A stretch of DNA of 5,337 bases from Halanaerobiales bacterium (GTDB lineage: Bacteria > Bacillota > Halanaerobiia > Halanaerobiales > M55B127): positions 1 through 5,337 of the forward strand of contig JAIPEV010000137.1 of the NCBI GenBank assembly GCA_021736965.1, in the 5' to 3' direction. Below, one piece after another: positions 4,459 through 5,337 of the stretch; positions within the stretch are counted from its first letter, which is position 1, and each line of letters starts with the position of its first letter. The notes under the pieces are model-generated. The model was not told the DNA's origin. It did no database searches and was given only the letters and a program-made list of their open reading frames with translations. The translations under genes were made by a program, and so were the position numbers.

Positions 4459-5337
4459 TTATAATTGCAGTAATATCTCCATAACGTTATTGTTCTCATC
4501 AGCTTCATCTATAAGATCACTGTCATCAATACTAACTTTAATTGTGGTATCCTGATTTAATTTAAACCCTGTATTAAAACTTACACTACCTCCCGGGTTA
4601 ATAAGTTCATTATTGGGATCAAAACTACTTTTATAAATATCTGCCCAGCTAATACCATCTTTTTTTAGGTGTAAAATTACATTACTCTCATTCCATAGAT
4701 TCTCATCTATATTACCTCCATCAACATTTTCCAGTTCAATAATTATTTCATTTTGATTATTTAAACTTATTGCTTGAACTATTAGATCTGGTTTTGTATT
4801 TAAGTTTTCAATTTTAAAACTGGTATTTAATGGTATTTTTAAAGGTTCTATTTTAAAACCACCTTCTAGACCAGTACTACCAATTTTAATAACCATTTCG
4901 TTATTATCTTCATTTTCTTCGATCATTATATCATTATTATCAACAGTTACTTTTACTTCAGTTTCATTATTGATGTCGATTGTGTCAAAGGTATAACTAA
5001 CCAGTTGATTTTGCTCCCTCAATATCATTTCCGGATCAAAGCCAGGCAGGGTAACTCCATATTTTCTGCCCTCGATATCTACAATTAATGTTACTGCCTT
5101 TTCACCCTTAAGGTGCCAGTAGCCCGCATTAATAATAGCACCTATATTTTTAATGTGCACTTCCAGATTATTATTGTGATCTAAGGTGACATTGTCCACT
5201 ATTAAATCAGGATGTGTTCTTCTATATTTATCAACTTCTGGGTCAAAATAATGATGGCTACCCGGATATCTAATAATAAGAATACCTTCAACTTTGTGTC
5301 TAACCTGACTACTTATTCTAACTATATATTTACCATC
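4459..5337 (-). CDS. CARDB-repeat surface/secreted protein, C-terminal part (5' end outside window)
   Basis: The frame is open to the right edge, giving 292 residues of a larger protein. A GTG at 5197-5199 is internal: it has no ribosome binding site and falls inside the first domain. Two tandem repeats of about 100-120 residues are visible. Each opens with PDLIV followed by a short strand and turn, and each ends in an acidic hairpin (VDNNDIMIEENEDNNEM; SIDDSDLIDEADENNNVM). This pattern matches CARDB, an Ig-like beta-sandwich common in extracellular bacterial and archaeal adhesins and enzymes. Upstream, DGKYIVRISS looks like the end of another beta-sandwich, possibly a PPC-type domain, then a short linker with DPEVDKYRRTH. 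The protein ends right after the second repeat, without an LPXTG motif, membrane anchor or S-layer domain, so any enzymatic or anchoring part must be N-terminal and unseen. No promoter can be assigned. Confidence 0.75.
   Translation of the reverse strand, partial: DGKYIVRISSQVRHKVEGILIIRYPGSHHYFDPEVDKYRRTHPDLIVDNVTLDHNNNLEVHIKNIGAIINAGYWHLKGEKAVTLIVDIEGRKYGVTLPGFDPEMILREQNQLVSYTFDTIDINNETEVKVTVDNNDIMIEENEDNNEMVIKIGSTGLEGGFKIEPLKIPLNTSFKIENLNTKPDLIVQAISLNNQNEIIIELENVDGGNIDENLWNESNVILHLKKDGISWADIYKSSFDPNNELINPGGSVSFNTGFKLNQDTTIKVSIDDSDLIDEADENNNVMEILLQL

Noticed and set aside
5197..5199. GTG as the true start of the CARDB gene
   Set aside because: The frame stays open to the window edge, the PDLIV opening of the CARDB repeat lies before the GTG, and there is no ribosome binding site.

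Overview
The window is AT-rich throughout, including in its coding parts. Genes have Shine-Dalgarno-type leaders, sigma-A-like promoters, GTG/TTG starts and intrinsic terminators with U tracts. Together with the DbpA-tailed DEAD-box helicase and the acidic single-domain cold-shock protein, this suggests a low-GC Gram-positive (Bacillota) bacterium. An anaerobic lineage such as the Halanaerobiales or clostridia is plausible, but that is an impression from protein style and not a search result. No mobile element, CRISPR array, rRNA or tRNA was seen.

Layout, left to right. (1) The 3' end of a plus-strand alpha/beta hydrolase, entering from beyond the left edge. (2) Converging on it, a minus-strand exported glutaminyl-peptide cyclotransferase (plant/papaya-type beta-propeller). 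(3) A short divergent intergenic region with a good sigma-A promoter for a plus-strand ZIP-family metal transporter (ZupT-like), whose start codon is ambiguous. (4) A terminator hairpin between the convergent transporter and helicase genes. (5) A minus-strand DEAD-box RNA helicase with a DbpA-type RNA-binding tail, a TTG start and an unusual DEVD Walker B. (6) Immediately upstream of it, a minus-strand cold-shock protein gene with its own strong promoter and terminator. (7) An intergenic stretch of about 310 bases holding the cspA promoter, leader and a long imperfect inverted repeat. (8) The 3' end of a large minus-strand CARDB-repeat surface or secreted protein, running off the right edge.

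The clearest functional pairing is csp plus helicase: an RNA chaperone beside an RNA-remodelling ATPase, a combination typical of cold or RNA-structure stress responses. They are separated by a strong terminator, so any co-transcription would depend on readthrough. The other genes look like unrelated single-gene units.

I do not see a convincing undescribed multi-gene system. The points most worth a second look are small-scale: the 26-nt imperfect inverted repeat bracketing the csp promoter, the 8-bp tandem repeat inside the presumed helicase promoter, the DEVD/TN variants in the helicase motifs, and the transporter start codon, which looks like an ATG changed to ATC.
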